A stretch of 64,000 bases of DNA from Mycetocola saprophilus (GCF_000718085.1 NZ_JOEC01000002.1:186001-250000), one strand, 5' to 3'; numbered from the stretch's first letter, positions 18,514 through 27,711 are shown. Numbers and translations are program-made. The notes: generated from the sequence alone by a model not told the origin.

Positions 18514-19470
18514 CTAGTTCTCGGCCTTACCGATCCGCCAGTATCCCATGAAGGCGACCCGTCGACGATCCACTCCCTGGGCGGTGACCAGGGTGCGACG
18601 CAGCTGCTTAATCACGCCCGATTCGCCGGCCAGCCACGCATAGAACTCGCCCGAGTCCTCATCGGTGGGAGTCTCCCAGAGAATGTCGGTGTCGACGTCC
18701 ACATCGGCGAGCTTCTGCGCGCGGGGAGCCCGGGCGGCCGCGATCAGCTCGCCGTGTCCGGCGATCCACTCATCCATCGTCCGGATCAGGCCCGCGCCGT
18801 GCTCGGCACCCTCGCGTGCGATTAGCGTCACGGTGACGCCCGCTGGATGCTCCAGTTCGAGGGCATCCGCTGCGGTGGGAACCTCGATCAGCGCGTCACC
18901 CACCGCGTCGGCGGGAAGGTCGCGCAGGATCCCGGCAATCGCGGGCAGTGCGGTCTCGTCCCCCGCCAGGAGGAGACGGGTGGCATCCCTCGGGTGCCAG
19001 TCGATGCCGATGGCGGATTCCAGACTGCGCGCATCCGGCCCCACCAGGTACACCTCGTCGCCGGGCCGCGCGGTCAACAGCCAGGTCCCGGCCGGGCCCA
19101 CCTCGGAGCCCTCGGGGACCGAGTGCACCACGAAGTCCACGTCGACCTCGCCGAGTGCCGGTCGCACGTCGCGCACGGTGTAGGTGCGGAACGGAGCACG
19201 CTCCTCCTCGGGGAGGTCGCGCCAGAACTCCCACCAGGCGTTGCCGTCGAGGTTCGGCAGCGTAAACAGGGGCTGTCCGGGCAGCGGGAAGAGAATCTTG
19301 ATGCGCTGATCCAGCAGGTCGGTGCCGAAGAATTGCAGCTCCTCGTCCCGGAAGGTGACCCGGGTGAAGTGCGGTGAGAGCTCGGTCACCGCCGAGACTT
19401 TGGCGGGCCAGGGGTGGTAGGCGGGGCGATCGGTGCGGACCAAAACCTGCGATTCTCCTAAGCTGAGCAT
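18514..19470 (-). CDS. Siderophore-interacting FAD reductase (SIP family)
   Basis: This is a 318-residue cytoplasmic flavoprotein of the ViuB/SIP family that releases iron from imported ferric siderophores. The N-terminal FAD-binding barrel has the family motif FRTYTVRDVRP and, before it, the substrate-facing region around HFTRVTFRDEEL. The C-terminal NAD(P)H domain has LLLAGDETALPAIAGIL and ends with the typical FMGYWRIGKAEN. The ATG at 19470 is supported by TAGAGT 6 nt upstream and TTGGGT 17 nt before that, making it leaderless. An IdeR/DtxR-like box covers the transcription start, so expression should rise on iron starvation. Its natural partner is the siderophore uptake locus at 52.6-55.8 kb. 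Confidence 0.93.
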   Translation of the reverse strand: MLSLGESQVLVRTDRPAYHPWPAKVSAVTELSPHFTRVTFRDEELQFFGTDLLDQRIKILFPLPGQPLFTLPNLDGNAWWEFWRDLPEEERAPFRTYTVRDVRPALGEVDVDFVVHSVPEGSEVGPAGTWLLTARPGDEVYLVGPDARSLESAIGIDWHPRDATRLLLAGDETALPAIAGILRDLPADAVGDALIEVPTAADALELEHPAGVTVTLIAREGAEHGAGLIRTMDEWIAGHGELIAAARAPRAQKLADVDVDTDILWETPTDEDSGEFYAWLAGESGVIKQLRRTLVTAQGVDRRRVAFMGYWRIGKAEN

Positions 19471-19477
19471 TACCTAA
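19459..19477 (-). promoter_or_regulatory. IdeR/DtxR-like iron box at the SIP gene start
   Basis: TTAGGTAATGCTCAGCTTA on the minus strand matches the consensus TTAGGTTAGGCTAACCTAA at 14 of 19 positions. It overlaps the start codon and touches the -10 (TAGAGT, 19477-19482). A similar box occurs at 54739. Confidence 0.6.
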
Positions 19478-19505
19478 CTCTAGGCGAATCTCCGGGGAAA
19501 CCCAA
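19477..19505 (-). promoter_or_regulatory. Promoter of the SIP gene
   Basis: TTGGGT (19500-19505), a 17-nt spacer and TAGAGT (19477-19482) lie on the minus strand; the -10 is 6 nt before the ATG. Confidence 0.6.
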
Positions 19506-19631
19506 TCCTCCGTTCCGGCCGTTTTATGCCGCGTATCCGCCATTCGGTGGAGGCGGAAAATCCGCCGGGTGAGGGACGACCCGCACGGTGTCGCCCGAAT
19601 AGCCTGGGGTGACAACACGATTGGAGGGCCC

Positions 19632-20516
19632 ATGCTGGAGATACGCGGCATCAATAAATCCTTTGCCACCCGTCAGGTGCTCACAAACATGAGCTTCACC
19701 ATCGAGCCCGGCCGGATGACCGGTTTTGTGGGCGGCAATGGTGCCGGCAAAACCACGACGATGCGCATCCTGCTCGGCGTACTTGAGGCCGACAGCGGCG
19801 AGGTGCTGCTGGATGGGTCCCCGCTCTCGGAGCAGGATCGCCGCCGAATCGGGTACATGCCCGAGGAGCGCGGGCTCTACCCCAAGATGAAGGTGGCCGA
19901 GCAGATCACCTACTTCGCGCGCCTGCACGGTCTCGGTGCCGAGACCGCTAAGCGCAACACCGAGCGCCTGCTCGACCAGCTGGGGCTGGGCGAGCGCGGG
20001 GGCGACACGATCGAGAGCCTGTCGCTGGGAAACCAGCAGCGCGCGCAGATCGCCGCCGCGCTGGTGCATGATCCGCTGGCCCTCGTGCTGGATGAGCCCT
20101 TCTCGGGCCTCGACCCGCTCGCGGTGGACGTGGTCCTGGCGGTGCTCAAGGAGCGCGCAAACGCCGGGGTTCCGGTGCTGTTCTCCAGCCACCAGCTCGA
20201 CATCGTTGAGCGTCTCTGCGATGACATCGTGATCATCTCCGGCGGCCAGGTCCGCGCGGTTGGCTCGGCCCAGAGCCTGCGCGACGCCCACCGTGGTAAC
20301 CGTTTCAGCCTGGAGGGCGAAGCGGATGGCGGCTGGGTGCGCGAGGTTCCCGGAATCTCGGTCCTGAGCTTTGATGGCGGCCACGTCGAATTCGACGCCG
20401 ACACCGCCGAGCGCGCGCAGCTGGTGCTGCGTGGTGCCCTCGACCGCGGCCCCGTGCACGCGTTCACCCCCGTTCGTCCCTCGCTCGCCCAGATCTATCG
20501 GGAGGTAGTCCAGTGA
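19632..20516 (+). CDS. ABC transporter ATP-binding protein (NatA-like)
   Basis: This is the 294-residue ATPase of a two-gene ABC exporter. It has Walker A GGNGAGKT, the signature as LSLGNQQR (a common variant of LSGGQ in this subfamily), and Walker B LALVLDEPFSGLDP, then the H-loop FSSHQLD. The C-terminal extension with YREVV is typical of NatA/CcmA-like ATPases of the DUF4162 type. ATG 19632 follows GGAGGG. The GTG of the permease overlaps its stop by 4 bases. NatAB-type systems export Na+ or small toxic compounds; the substrate cannot be assigned here. Confidence 0.9.
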   Translation: MLEIRGINKSFATRQVLTNMSFTIEPGRMTGFVGGNGAGKTTTMRILLGVLEADSGEVLLDGSPLSEQDRRRIGYMPEERGLYPKMKVAEQITYFARLHGLGAETAKRNTERLLDQLGLGERGGDTIESLSLGNQQRAQIAAALVHDPLALVLDEPFSGLDPLAVDVVLAVLKERANAGVPVLFSSHQLDIVERLCDDIVIISGGQVRAVGSAQSLRDAHRGNRFSLEGEADGGWVREVPGISVLSFDGGHVEFDADTAERAQLVLRGALDRGPVHAFTPVRPSLAQIYREVVQ

Positions 20517-21637
20517 GTACCACACGCCCAGTAACCCCCGCCGCCCCCTCGGTTCTGTCCACCACCTGGCTGGTCGCCGAGCGGGAGATGACCCAGCGCC
20601 TGCGCAGCAAGGCGTTCCTGTTCTCCTCCGCCTCGCTGATCGTGCTGGTGCTGGTCGGGGTGCTGCTCAGCGGGTTTGCCGCGGGCGGCGGGTTCTCGGG
20701 TGACGAGAAGACCCGGGTGGCCGCGGCCGGTCCGGTGGCCGCGATCCTGGACGCCAAGACCTTCGAGGTGGAAAACGTCGCCAGCAACGAGGATGCCCGC
20801 GCGCTGGTGCGTGAGGGCAAGGTGGATGCGGCGGTGATCGCCGAGCAGCCGACCCAGAAAAACCCCACCGGGGTTACCGTCATCGCCCAGGAAAAGGCAC
20901 CCGATGCGCTGACCAGTGCGCTGACCCTGCGTCCGCAGGTTGAGCTGCTGGGTGGCGATGGTGTGACCGGACCGCTGCGTTTCTTCATGGCGCTGGCGTT
21001 CGGACTGATCTTCATGATGTCGGCGGTGACCTTCGGCAGCGTGATCGCCCAGTCGGTAGTGGAGGAAAAGTCGACCCGGATCGTCGAGATCCTGATGTCC
21101 ACGATCTCGGTGCGCGTGCTGCTTGCGGGCAAGGTGCTGGGGAACTCGCTGCTGGCCTTTGCCCAGGTAGCGGCGATCGCGGCGGTCGCAATCGTGGGCC
21201 TCTCGGCCACCGGTCAGGACGCGCTGCTGGCCGGAGTCGGTGCGCCGATTATCTGGTTTGTGGTGTTCTTCATCTTCGGATTCGTGCTGTTGGCGGCGCT
21301 GTTTGCGGGCCTCGCCTCGCTGGTGTCACGCCAGGAGGATGTGGGCTCGGCGATCACCCCGGTGACCATGCTGGTGATGATTCCCTACTTCGGGGTCGCC
21401 TTCTTCAACGACAACCCGGTGGTCATGACCGTGCTCAGCTACGTGCCCTTCTCCGCCCCGGTGGGGATGCCCGTGCGCCTGTTCTTCGGTGACGCGCAGT
21501 GGTGGGAGCCGCTGGTGGCGCTGGCGATCCTGCTGGTGTCGGTGATCCTGGTGATCCTGCTGGCCGCCCGCATCTACCGCGGATCGCTGCTGCACACCGG
21601 CGGTAAGCTCAAGCTCAGCGAGGCGCTGCGCGGCTAG
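20513..21637 (+). CDS. ABC transporter permease (NatB-like, ABC-2 type)
   Basis: This is a 374-residue ABC-2 permease coupled to the preceding ATPase. An N-terminal membrane helix (about residues 36-56) is followed by an extracellular region of about 110 residues and five further helices from about 158 to 355. The cytoplasmic loop SVVEEKSTRIVEILMSTIS is the conserved coupling motif of NatB/YhaP proteins. GTG 20513 overlaps the upstream stop and is preceded by GGAGGTAG, so translation is coupled. A terminator follows. Confidence 0.9.
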   Translation: MSTTRPVTPAAPSVLSTTWLVAEREMTQRLRSKAFLFSSASLIVLVLVGVLLSGFAAGGGFSGDEKTRVAAAGPVAAILDAKTFEVENVASNEDARALVREGKVDAAVIAEQPTQKNPTGVTVIAQEKAPDALTSALTLRPQVELLGGDGVTGPLRFFMALAFGLIFMMSAVTFGSVIAQSVVEEKSTRIVEILMSTISVRVLLAGKVLGNSLLAFAQVAAIAAVAIVGLSATGQDALLAGVGAPIIWFVVFFIFGFVLLAALFAGLASLVSRQEDVGSAITPVTMLVMIPYFGVAFFNDNPVVMTVLSYVPFSAPVGMPVRLFFGDAQWWEPLVALAILLVSVILVILLAARIYRGSLLHTGGKLKLSEALRG

Positions 21638-21650
21638 GCCCGGGCGCAAG

Positions 21651-21684
21651 AGCGGCGGCGTTCTTTGGAACACCGCCGCTTTTG
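21651..21684 (+). terminator. Terminator after the ABC operon
   Basis: Stem AGCGGCGGYGTT with loop CTTTGG is followed by TTTTG. Confidence 0.75.
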
Positions 21685-21729
21685 TCCTCCCGTGGCGAGC
21701 CCGGCAAAATTCGTGATTGCATAGAGGGT

Positions 21730-22803
21730 ATGACCTCCGCACTGCACGATTCCTCCGTTCGCCACTTCGCCTCCGACAACTACGCCGGAGCCCACCCCGA
21801 GGTGCTTGAGGCGATGGCCGCCGCCAATGGTGGACACCAGTCGGCCTACGGTGACGACGTGTATACGGCGCGCCTCGGCGAGGTCATGCGTGTGCACTTT
21901 GGCGAGCGGGCGCAGGTGTTCCCGGTGTTCAACGGGACCGGCGCCAACGTGCTGAGCCTGCAGTCGGTGGTGCCGCGCTGGGGTGCCGTGATCACCGCGG
22001 CCTCCGCCCACATCAACACCGATGAGTGTGGTGCCCCCGAGCGGGTCGGCGGGCTTAAGCTGCTGCCGGTCGCGACCCCGGATGGCAAGCTGACCCCCGA
22101 GCTGATCGCCACCGAGGCCTACGGGTTCGGGGACGTACACCGAGCCGAGCCGCATGCGGTGTCGATCACCCAGTCCACCGAGTTCGGGACGCTGTACACC
22201 CCCGAGGAAATCGCCGCGATCGCCGAGTATGCCCATTCCCAGGGCCTCGCGCTGCACCTCGACGGCGCCCGGATTGCCAACGCCGCTGCCGCGCTGAACC
22301 TGCCGCTGCGCGCGTTCACCACGGATGCCGGGGTCGACGTGGTGTCCTTCGGCGGAACCAAGAACGGACTGGTCTTCGGGGAGGCCGTGGTGGTCCTGAA
22401 TCCCGAGCGTGCCCACGGTGTGGACTACCTGCGCAAGATGAACATGCAGCTCGCCTCGAAGCTGCGCTTCGTCTCGGCCCAGCTGATCGCACTGCTCGAG
22501 GGCGACCTGTGGCTGCGCGGTGCCGCCCACGCGAACGCGATGGCCGCGCGCCTGCGTGCGGGTCTGGAGGCGAAGATTACCGCCGGTGAAATCACCGGGC
22601 TGTCGTTCGCCCAGGACACCCAGGTCAACGGCATCTTCGCCTCGCTGCCCGCCGCGGCCGCCGAAAAGGTGCGCGAGTCCTTCCGCTTCTACGACTGGGA
22701 CGCCTCCCTCGAGCAGGTGCGCTGGATGACCGCCTTCGACACCACCGAGGCCGATGTCGACGCGTTCATCGCGGCGATCGCCGAGGCGCTGCCCGCCCGA
22801 TAG
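21730..22803 (+). CDS. Low-specificity L-threonine aldolase
   Basis: This is a 357-residue PLP enzyme that cleaves L-threonine or allo-threonine to glycine and acetaldehyde. It has the family N-terminus (FASDNYAGAHPEVLEAM), the conserved YGDD motif, the glycine-rich FNGTGANVLSLQ, the DGARIANAA aspartate region and the PLP lysine K211 in SFGGTKNG. Length and motifs fit the LtaE/GLY1 family; beta-eliminating lyases share the fold but the motifs favour aldolase. ATG 21730 has only a weak ribosome binding site (GAGGGT). It is monocistronic between two terminators. Confidence 0.9.
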   Translation: MTSALHDSSVRHFASDNYAGAHPEVLEAMAAANGGHQSAYGDDVYTARLGEVMRVHFGERAQVFPVFNGTGANVLSLQSVVPRWGAVITAASAHINTDECGAPERVGGLKLLPVATPDGKLTPELIATEAYGFGDVHRAEPHAVSITQSTEFGTLYTPEEIAAIAEYAHSQGLALHLDGARIANAAAALNLPLRAFTTDAGVDVVSFGGTKNGLVFGEAVVVLNPERAHGVDYLRKMNMQLASKLRFVSAQLIALLEGDLWLRGAAHANAMAARLRAGLEAKITAGEITGLSFAQDTQVNGIFASLPAAAAEKVRESFRFYDWDASLEQVRWMTAFDTTEADVDAFIAAIAEALPAR

Positions 22804-22836
22804 CGGCGACTAAGGTTCTCAGGATCCCCGCTTCAT

Positions 22837-22867
22837 ACAAAATCCCCACCGCGTGTGGGGATTTTGT
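22837..22867. terminator. Bidirectional terminator
   Basis: A 13-bp perfect stem ACAAAATCCCCAC/GTGGGGATTTTGT lies between the converging aldolase and TetR genes. Confidence 0.85.
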
Positions 22868-22920
22868 GGTTTCGGCGGCGGATGTTTTGGCCGGAACGGA
22901 CCCGCGAATCGTTACGACGT

Positions 22921-23574
22921 TTAGGCGTCTGTTCGTTCTCCCGTGACCAGGGCGTTGCGGGCGTTGATCAGGCGGGTGTGGGCGTCGGCGAGGGTTTCGC
23001 GGGTGGAGTCCTCGGGCTGCTGGACCCATCCGTCGAATGCGGTGCGCAGGGTGAAGGTGGCCAGGTGGACGGCGATCCACGCCTCGTTTTCCCCGCCGGG
23101 GAGCGGGTAGCGGGCGGCGATTTCGCGGGCAAACACGTGGTCGTTTTCGTCCTCATAGCGCAGCGAGGCGGCGCGCAGGCTCGCATTTTCGAGCATCAGC
23201 GTGCGCACGCGGATGAGCTGGTTGCGCACGGCCCCGTCGTAGCGTTCCAGCTCCACCAGGACCGCGTGCAGGGCCGCTTCAATCTGGGGAAGCAGCGGCT
23301 TTTCGGGGGTCAGGGTGGCCAGCAGGTCGCGCATGATGGGCCCAAACACCGGCTGTCCATCCACCGCGGCCGCCTCCTTGGACGGAAAGTAGCGGAAGAA
23401 AGTACGCACCGAGATTCCGGCGGCCGCGGCGATATCGGCCACGGTTGTGTGCTCCACGCCCCGAGTCTCAAACAGGGTGAGGGCCGCGTCGCCGATCACG
23501 GCGCTGGTTTCCAGCCTGCGGCGCTCGCGCAGGTCGAGGCCGGGGGAGTCCGGGGTGGGGAAGAGTGTGGTCAC
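22921..23574 (-). CDS. TetR-family regulator divergent from MFS exporter
   Basis: This is a 217-residue TetR repressor. The N-terminal helix-turn-helix reads TTVADIAAAAGISVRTFFRYFPSK (about residues 43-66); the C-terminal ligand domain is variable. GTG 23574 is preceded by AAGGAG. It is divergent, with a 101-bp gap, from an MFS exporter and SDR gene, the standard layout for a regulator of efflux genes that responds to the exported compound. The gap holds TTGACG (minus strand, near 23621) and partial dyads, but no single clear operator. Confidence 0.9.
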   Translation of the reverse strand: MTTLFPTPDSPGLDLRERRRLETSAVIGDAALTLFETRGVEHTTVADIAAAAGISVRTFFRYFPSKEAAAVDGQPVFGPIMRDLLATLTPEKPLLPQIEAALHAVLVELERYDGAVRNQLIRVRTLMLENASLRAASLRYEDENDHVFAREIAARYPLPGGENEAWIAVHLATFTLRTAFDGWVQQPEDSTRETLADAHTRLINARNALVTGERTDA

Positions 23575-23675
23575 GATGCTCCTTGCTTGGAATTAGCTTA
23601 GCGCAGCGTATTGGCGTCTTGCGTCAACATGGCACAGTGTGACACGGTTAACCCACCAACACCGAAGGACTCCCC

Positions 23676-25142
23676 ATGACCGCAACCCCGCGCGCCCAGA
23701 TCGCGCAGCCCACCCCACCATCCTCGGCCGCTCGCGCTACCAATCCGCGTCCGATCATCGCGCTGCTGCTCATCGCCGCATTCGTGATGATCCTCAACGA
23801 GACGATCATGGGGGTGGCCCTGCCGCACCTCATGCGTGACTTCGCGATCGATGCGGGAACCGCCCAGTGGCTCGCCACCGGCTTCATGCTGACCATGGCC
23901 GTGGTGATCCCGACCAGCGGCTTCCTGCTCAACCGCTTCCCGCTGCGCGGACTCGCGATCACCGCTATCGCCGTCTTCACCGCGGGAACCCTGCTTGCGG
24001 CCCTGGCTCCGAGCTTCGCGGTGCTCCTGATGGCCCGCGTCCTGCAGGCCGTGGGCACCGCGATCATGACGCCGCTGCTGAGTACCACGATCCTGAACGT
24101 GGTGTCGGCCGAAAAGCGCGGCCGCACGATGGGCGGTATCGCCATCGTGATGGCCGCCGCTCCGGCGATTGGCCCCACCGTCTCCGGCCTGATCCTCAAC
24201 AACCTCAGCTGGCGCTGGATGTTCTGGTTTGTGTTCCCGGTGGCAGCCGCGACCCTGATCGCCGCAATCTTCACAATGCGCAACCTCACCGAGCGTCGCC
24301 CGGCGAGCCTCGACATCCTCTCCACCGTGCTCTCGGCGCTGGGTTTCGCGGGCCTGATCTACGGCATCAGCAGCCTGGGCGAGGAGGCGACCGGGCACGC
24401 GGGCGTCTCGCCGCTGGTCCCGCTCGGCGTGGGCGTGATTGCGCTCGGACTGTTCATCTGGCGGCAGCTGGTGCTCCAGCGCACCGACTCGGCCCTGCTG
24501 GATCTGCGCACCTTCACTAACCGCTCGTTCACCATCGCCGTGATTCTGGTGTTCTTCAGCATGCTGGCCCTGTTTGGCGCGCTGATCGTACTGCCGCTCT
24601 TTGTGCAGAACGTGCTCGGCCTGACCGCGCTGCAAACCGGACTGATGATGCTGCCCGGCGGGCTCATTATGGGGATCTTCGCCCCGGTTTCCGGTGCCCT
24701 CTCCGACCGTTTCGGGCCGCGCTGGATCGTGCTGTTTGGCACCGTCGTGTCCTCGCTCGCGCTCTGGCTGTTCTCGGGGACCGTGGGGGCGGGCACCGAG
24801 TCCTGGCACATCGTCCTGCTGCTGATGCTGCTCAATGCCGGGCTCGGCTTCACCCTGACCCCCCTGCTTTCCTCGGCGCTGGGAAGTCTGCGTCCCTCGC
24901 TCTACGCCCACGGCAGCGCGACCGTCAACACCCTGCAGCAGGTGGCCGGGGCCACCGGAACGGCCCTGTTCATCACGCTGATGACCAATGAGACCACGCG
25001 TCACCTGACCTCGGGCGAGAACCCGCTCCTGGCCGGTGCCGCGGGAGCGCACGCGGCGTTTACCGGGGGCGCGATCCTGTCGCTCCTGGCCATCGTACTG
25101 GCGCTGTTTATTCGCAACCCACACAAGGAGGAAGCACAGTGA
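23676..25142 (+). CDS. MFS exporter, DHA2 (EmrB/QacA) family
   Basis: This is a 488-residue proton-driven drug or metabolite exporter with about 14 membrane helices. It has the motif-A remnant region after helix 2 (LNRFPLRGL), motif C-like GPTVSGLI, and the DHA2 hallmark NNLSWRWMFW. ATG 23676 is preceded by GAAGGA. Its stop overlaps the GTG of the following SDR gene (GTGA), so the two are coupled. Control by the divergent TetR is likely. The substrate is unknown. Confidence 0.92.
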   Translation: MTATPRAQIAQPTPPSSAARATNPRPIIALLLIAAFVMILNETIMGVALPHLMRDFAIDAGTAQWLATGFMLTMAVVIPTSGFLLNRFPLRGLAITAIAVFTAGTLLAALAPSFAVLLMARVLQAVGTAIMTPLLSTTILNVVSAEKRGRTMGGIAIVMAAAPAIGPTVSGLILNNLSWRWMFWFVFPVAAATLIAAIFTMRNLTERRPASLDILSTVLSALGFAGLIYGISSLGEEATGHAGVSPLVPLGVGVIALGLFIWRQLVLQRTDSALLDLRTFTNRSFTIAVILVFFSMLALFGALIVLPLFVQNVLGLTALQTGLMMLPGGLIMGIFAPVSGALSDRFGPRWIVLFGTVVSSLALWLFSGTVGAGTESWHIVLLLMLLNAGLGFTLTPLLSSALGSLRPSLYAHGSATVNTLQQVAGATGTALFITLMTNETTRHLTSGENPLLAGAAGAHAAFTGGAILSLLAIVLALFIRNPHKEEAQ

Positions 25143-25882
25143 AACTAGACGGTAAGGTCGCCATTATTACCGGCGGCGCGGGCGGGATCGGACGCGGATT
25201 AACGCGGGTATTTGTGCGCGAGGGCGCACGGGTCCTGTTTGTGGACACCAATCGTGAGGCCGGGCTCGCGCTCGAGGCCGAGCTGGGCGAGCGGGCGATG
25301 TTCCACCATCGAGACCTGTCCACCGAGGGCGCGGCCGAGGCCATTCGCGAGGCCGCGCTGATCGCCTTCGGGCGGCTGGACGTGCTGGTGAATAATGCCA
25401 ACCGCTCGACCCCGGCACCGCTGCTGGACACCACCCCGGAGATCTGGGCGCAGGCGTTCGGGTCGAGTTTCACCCCCACCCAGCGCCTGATGATGGTGTG
25501 CCACGATCTGCTCGCGGAATCCGGCGGATCGATCATCAACTTCGCCTCGGGGGCCGGGCTCACCGGGAGTCCGACCCAGGGTGCGTATGCGGCGGCGAAG
25601 GAGGCGATCCGCGGGGTCTCCCGGGTCGCGGCCAACGAGTGGGGTCCCGAGGGCATCCGGGTCAACGTGGTCTGCCCCTACGCGCTCACCGAGGGCGTGA
25701 AGTGGTGGACCGAGAACTATCCCGAGCAGGCGGCCGCGGCCCTGGCGAGCGTGCCGCTGGGACGGATCGGCGATGTTGAGGCCGATATCGCCCCCGCCGT
25801 GGTGTTCCTGGCCGGGGACGATTCGCGCTACATCACCGGGCAGACACTGATGATCGACGGTGGAGGCCTCATGGTCCGCTAA
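25139..25882 (+). CDS. Short-chain dehydrogenase/reductase
   Basis: This is a 247-residue classical SDR. It has the NAD(P) motif TGGAGGIGRG, the NNAN variant of the NNAG motif, the catalytic serine in INFASGAG, and the YAAAK motif near residue 150. The acidic residue after beta-strand 2 (FVDTN) suggests NAD(H) preference. Translational coupling to the MFS exporter suggests a shared role, perhaps modification of the exported compound; this is inference. Confidence 0.9.
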   Translation: MKLDGKVAIITGGAGGIGRGLTRVFVREGARVLFVDTNREAGLALEAELGERAMFHHRDLSTEGAAEAIREAALIAFGRLDVLVNNANRSTPAPLLDTTPEIWAQAFGSSFTPTQRLMMVCHDLLAESGGSIINFASGAGLTGSPTQGAYAAAKEAIRGVSRVAANEWGPEGIRVNVVCPYALTEGVKWWTENYPEQAAAALASVPLGRIGDVEADIAPAVVFLAGDDSRYITGQTLMIDGGGLMVR

Positions 25883-25888
25883 ACGGCG

Positions 25889-25914
25889 GTGGCCCCGGGA
25901 ATTCCCGGGGCCAC
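25889..25914. terminator. Bidirectional terminator
   Basis: A 26-bp palindrome GTGGCCCCGGG-AATT-CCCGGGGCCAC lies between the converging SDR and aldo/keto reductase genes. Confidence 0.75.
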
Positions 25915-25932
25915 GCGTGTTGAGGGGATCGT

Positions 25933-26940
25933 TTAGGACGGACGACCGGCCGGGGATACCAGCTTGGCCGGGTCAAACTCGGCCACCGGGCGCAGCGCGG
26001 TATCGATCGCCGCGAGCACGTCGGCGTCGAGCTTCACACCGGCGGCGCGGGCGTTATCGGCCACCTGCTCGGGACGCGAGGCACCCACGATGGCCCCGGC
26101 GATGTTCTTGTTCTGCAGCACCCAGGCCACGGCCAGCTGGGCCGGGGTCAGCCCCAGGTCGGCGGCGATCGGCACGAAGCCGGTCTGCACGGCGGTCAGG
26201 ATCTCCTCGGTGAGGTAGCTCTTGATCATGTTCGCACCGCCCTTTTCATCGGCGGCGCGGCTACCCGCGGGAGCAGCGGCACCGGGCAGGTACTTGCCGG
26301 TGAGCACACCCTGGGCGACCGGGGACCAGACGATCTGCGAGATCCCCAGCTCCTCGGAGGCGGGCACAACCTCGGCCTCGATGACCCGCCACAGTGCGGA
26401 GTACTGCGGCTGATTGGAGATCAGCGAGAAGCCCAGGTCCTTGGCGAGGGCCTGGCCTGCGCGCAGCTGGTCGGCGCTCCACTCCGAGGTGCCGATGTAG
26501 AGGGCCTTGCCCTGGCGCACGATGTCGGCAAAGGCCTGCATCGTCTCCTCGAGCGGGGTCTCATAGTCGAATCGGTGTGCCTGGTACAGGTCGACATAGT
26601 CGGTGCCGAGGCGAGTAAGGGAGCCGTTGATCGACTCCATGATGTGCTTACGGCTGAGACCCGAGTCGTTGTGACCCTTGGGGCCGGTGGGCCAGTACAC
26701 CTTGGTCAGAATCTCCAGCGATTCGCGACGCTGACCCTTCAGGGCCTCGCCGAGAACCACCTCGGCGGCGGTGTTGGCGTAGGTGTCGGCGGTGTCGAAG
26801 GTCGAGATGCCGGCTTCGAGGGCCGCCTGCACGCTGCGAATCGCGATGTCGTTTTCGACCTGCGAGGCGTGGGTCAGCCAGTTACCAAAAATGATCTCCG
26901 AGATCTTGAGACCGCTGTTTCCGAGATATCTGAATTCCAT
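25933..26940 (-). CDS. Aldo/keto reductase, Kv-beta/YghZ-like
   Basis: This is a 335-residue NADPH-dependent aldo/keto reductase. The catalytic Asp49 and Tyr54 lie in TFDTADTYANTAAE, the lysine in ILTKVYWP and the histidine in LYQAHRFD; the nucleotide site is near IVGASRPEQVADNA. The group is close to the voltage-gated potassium channel beta-subunit and YghZ family, which reduce aldehydes such as methylglyoxal. The start is supported by TACGCT, 6 nt upstream. It is not similar enough to the reductase at 10810 to be a recent duplicate. Confidence 0.9.
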   Translation of the reverse strand: MEFRYLGNSGLKISEIIFGNWLTHASQVENDIAIRSVQAALEAGISTFDTADTYANTAAEVVLGEALKGQRRESLEILTKVYWPTGPKGHNDSGLSRKHIMESINGSLTRLGTDYVDLYQAHRFDYETPLEETMQAFADIVRQGKALYIGTSEWSADQLRAGQALAKDLGFSLISNQPQYSALWRVIEAEVVPASEELGISQIVWSPVAQGVLTGKYLPGAAAPAGSRAADEKGGANMIKSYLTEEILTAVQTGFVPIAADLGLTPAQLAVAWVLQNKNIAGAIVGASRPEQVADNARAAGVKLDADVLAAIDTALRPVAEFDPAKLVSPAGRPS

Positions 26941-26952
26941 TTCTTGAGCGTA
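26941..26952 (-). promoter_or_regulatory. Leaderless promoter (-10 TACGCT) for aldo/keto reductase
   Basis: TACGCT on the minus strand (26947-26952) lies 6 nt before the ATG ending at 26940. Confidence 0.5.
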
Positions 26953-27009
26953 CAGCTCGCGCCGCGGCCGTGACCGGTTGTGGTGCTCGCTTTGAGCGAA
27001 CGCCGGCGG

Positions 27010-27711
27010 TCAGGAGGCGTCGCTCGAGGGATCCTGCCGGGAGCTTCCGGGAATGACCAGTCCGTGTTCATAGGCGAACACCACCGCCTGGATCCGATCG
27101 CGCACCCCGAGCTTTTGCAGCACCCGGGACACATGGGTTTTCACCGTCGCCTCGCCCACATACAGGGTGCCGGCGATCTCCTGGTTGCTGAGACCGCGCG
27201 CCAGCAGCTCCAGCACCTCGCGCTCGCGCTCGGTGAGCTCGGTGATCGGCGGGGCGGGGGCCGGGGCGACCGGGGTTTCGGGCCGGGCCAGCGCGGGGGC
27301 GAAGCGTTCGATCACGCGTCGGGTGAGCGCCGGGGAGAGCAGCGCGTCCCCGCCGTGCACCACGCGGACCGCGTCGATCAGCTCCTCGGGGGAGGAGTTC
27401 TTGAGCAGGAACCCGGCGGCTCCGGCCTCCAGGGCCGCAAACAGGTAGGCGTCCTCGTTGAAGGTGGTGAGGACCAGGATCGCCGCCGAGCTCTCGCGCA
27501 GCTTTTCGGTCGCGGCCAATCCATCCATACCCGGCATCTGGATGTCCATGCAGATCACATCGGGCTTCAGCTCGGCGGCGGCGGCGATGGCCTCCAACCC
27601 GTTCGTGGCCTCGCCCACCACCTCCATATCGGGCTGGGTGCCCAGGATGATGCGGAAACCTGCACGCAGAAGGGCCTGATCATCCACCAGCAGAATGCGA
27701 ATCGGGCTCAT
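27010..27711 (-). CDS. NarL/LuxR-family response regulator
   Basis: This is a 233-residue response regulator paired with the kinase just upstream. The receiver has D10/D11, the phosphoacceptor D56 in VICMDIQMP, the conserved Thr in LVLTTF and Lys in GFLLKNSSP. A Pro/Ala-rich linker leads to the LuxR helix-turn-helix (LTEREREVLELLARGLSNQEIA, then EATVKTHVSRVLQKLGVRDR). Its ATG overlaps the kinase stop by 4 bases. Its target genes are not evident from the neighbourhood. Confidence 0.93.
   Translation of the reverse strand: MSPIRILLVDDQALLRAGFRIILGTQPDMEVVGEATNGLEAIAAAAELKPDVICMDIQMPGMDGLAATEKLRESSAAILVLTTFNEDAYLFAALEAGAAGFLLKNSSPEELIDAVRVVHGGDALLSPALTRRVIERFAPALARPETPVAPAPAPPITELTEREREVLELLARGLSNQEIAGTLYVGEATVKTHVSRVLQKLGVRDRIQAVVFAYEHGLVIPGSSRQDPSSDAS

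Noticed and set aside
23598..25124. Long minus-strand frame opposite the MFS gene
   Set aside because: Composition is rich in Arg, Gly, Gln and His with no domain; the plus strand encodes a complete DHA2 exporter. It is a high-GC shadow.
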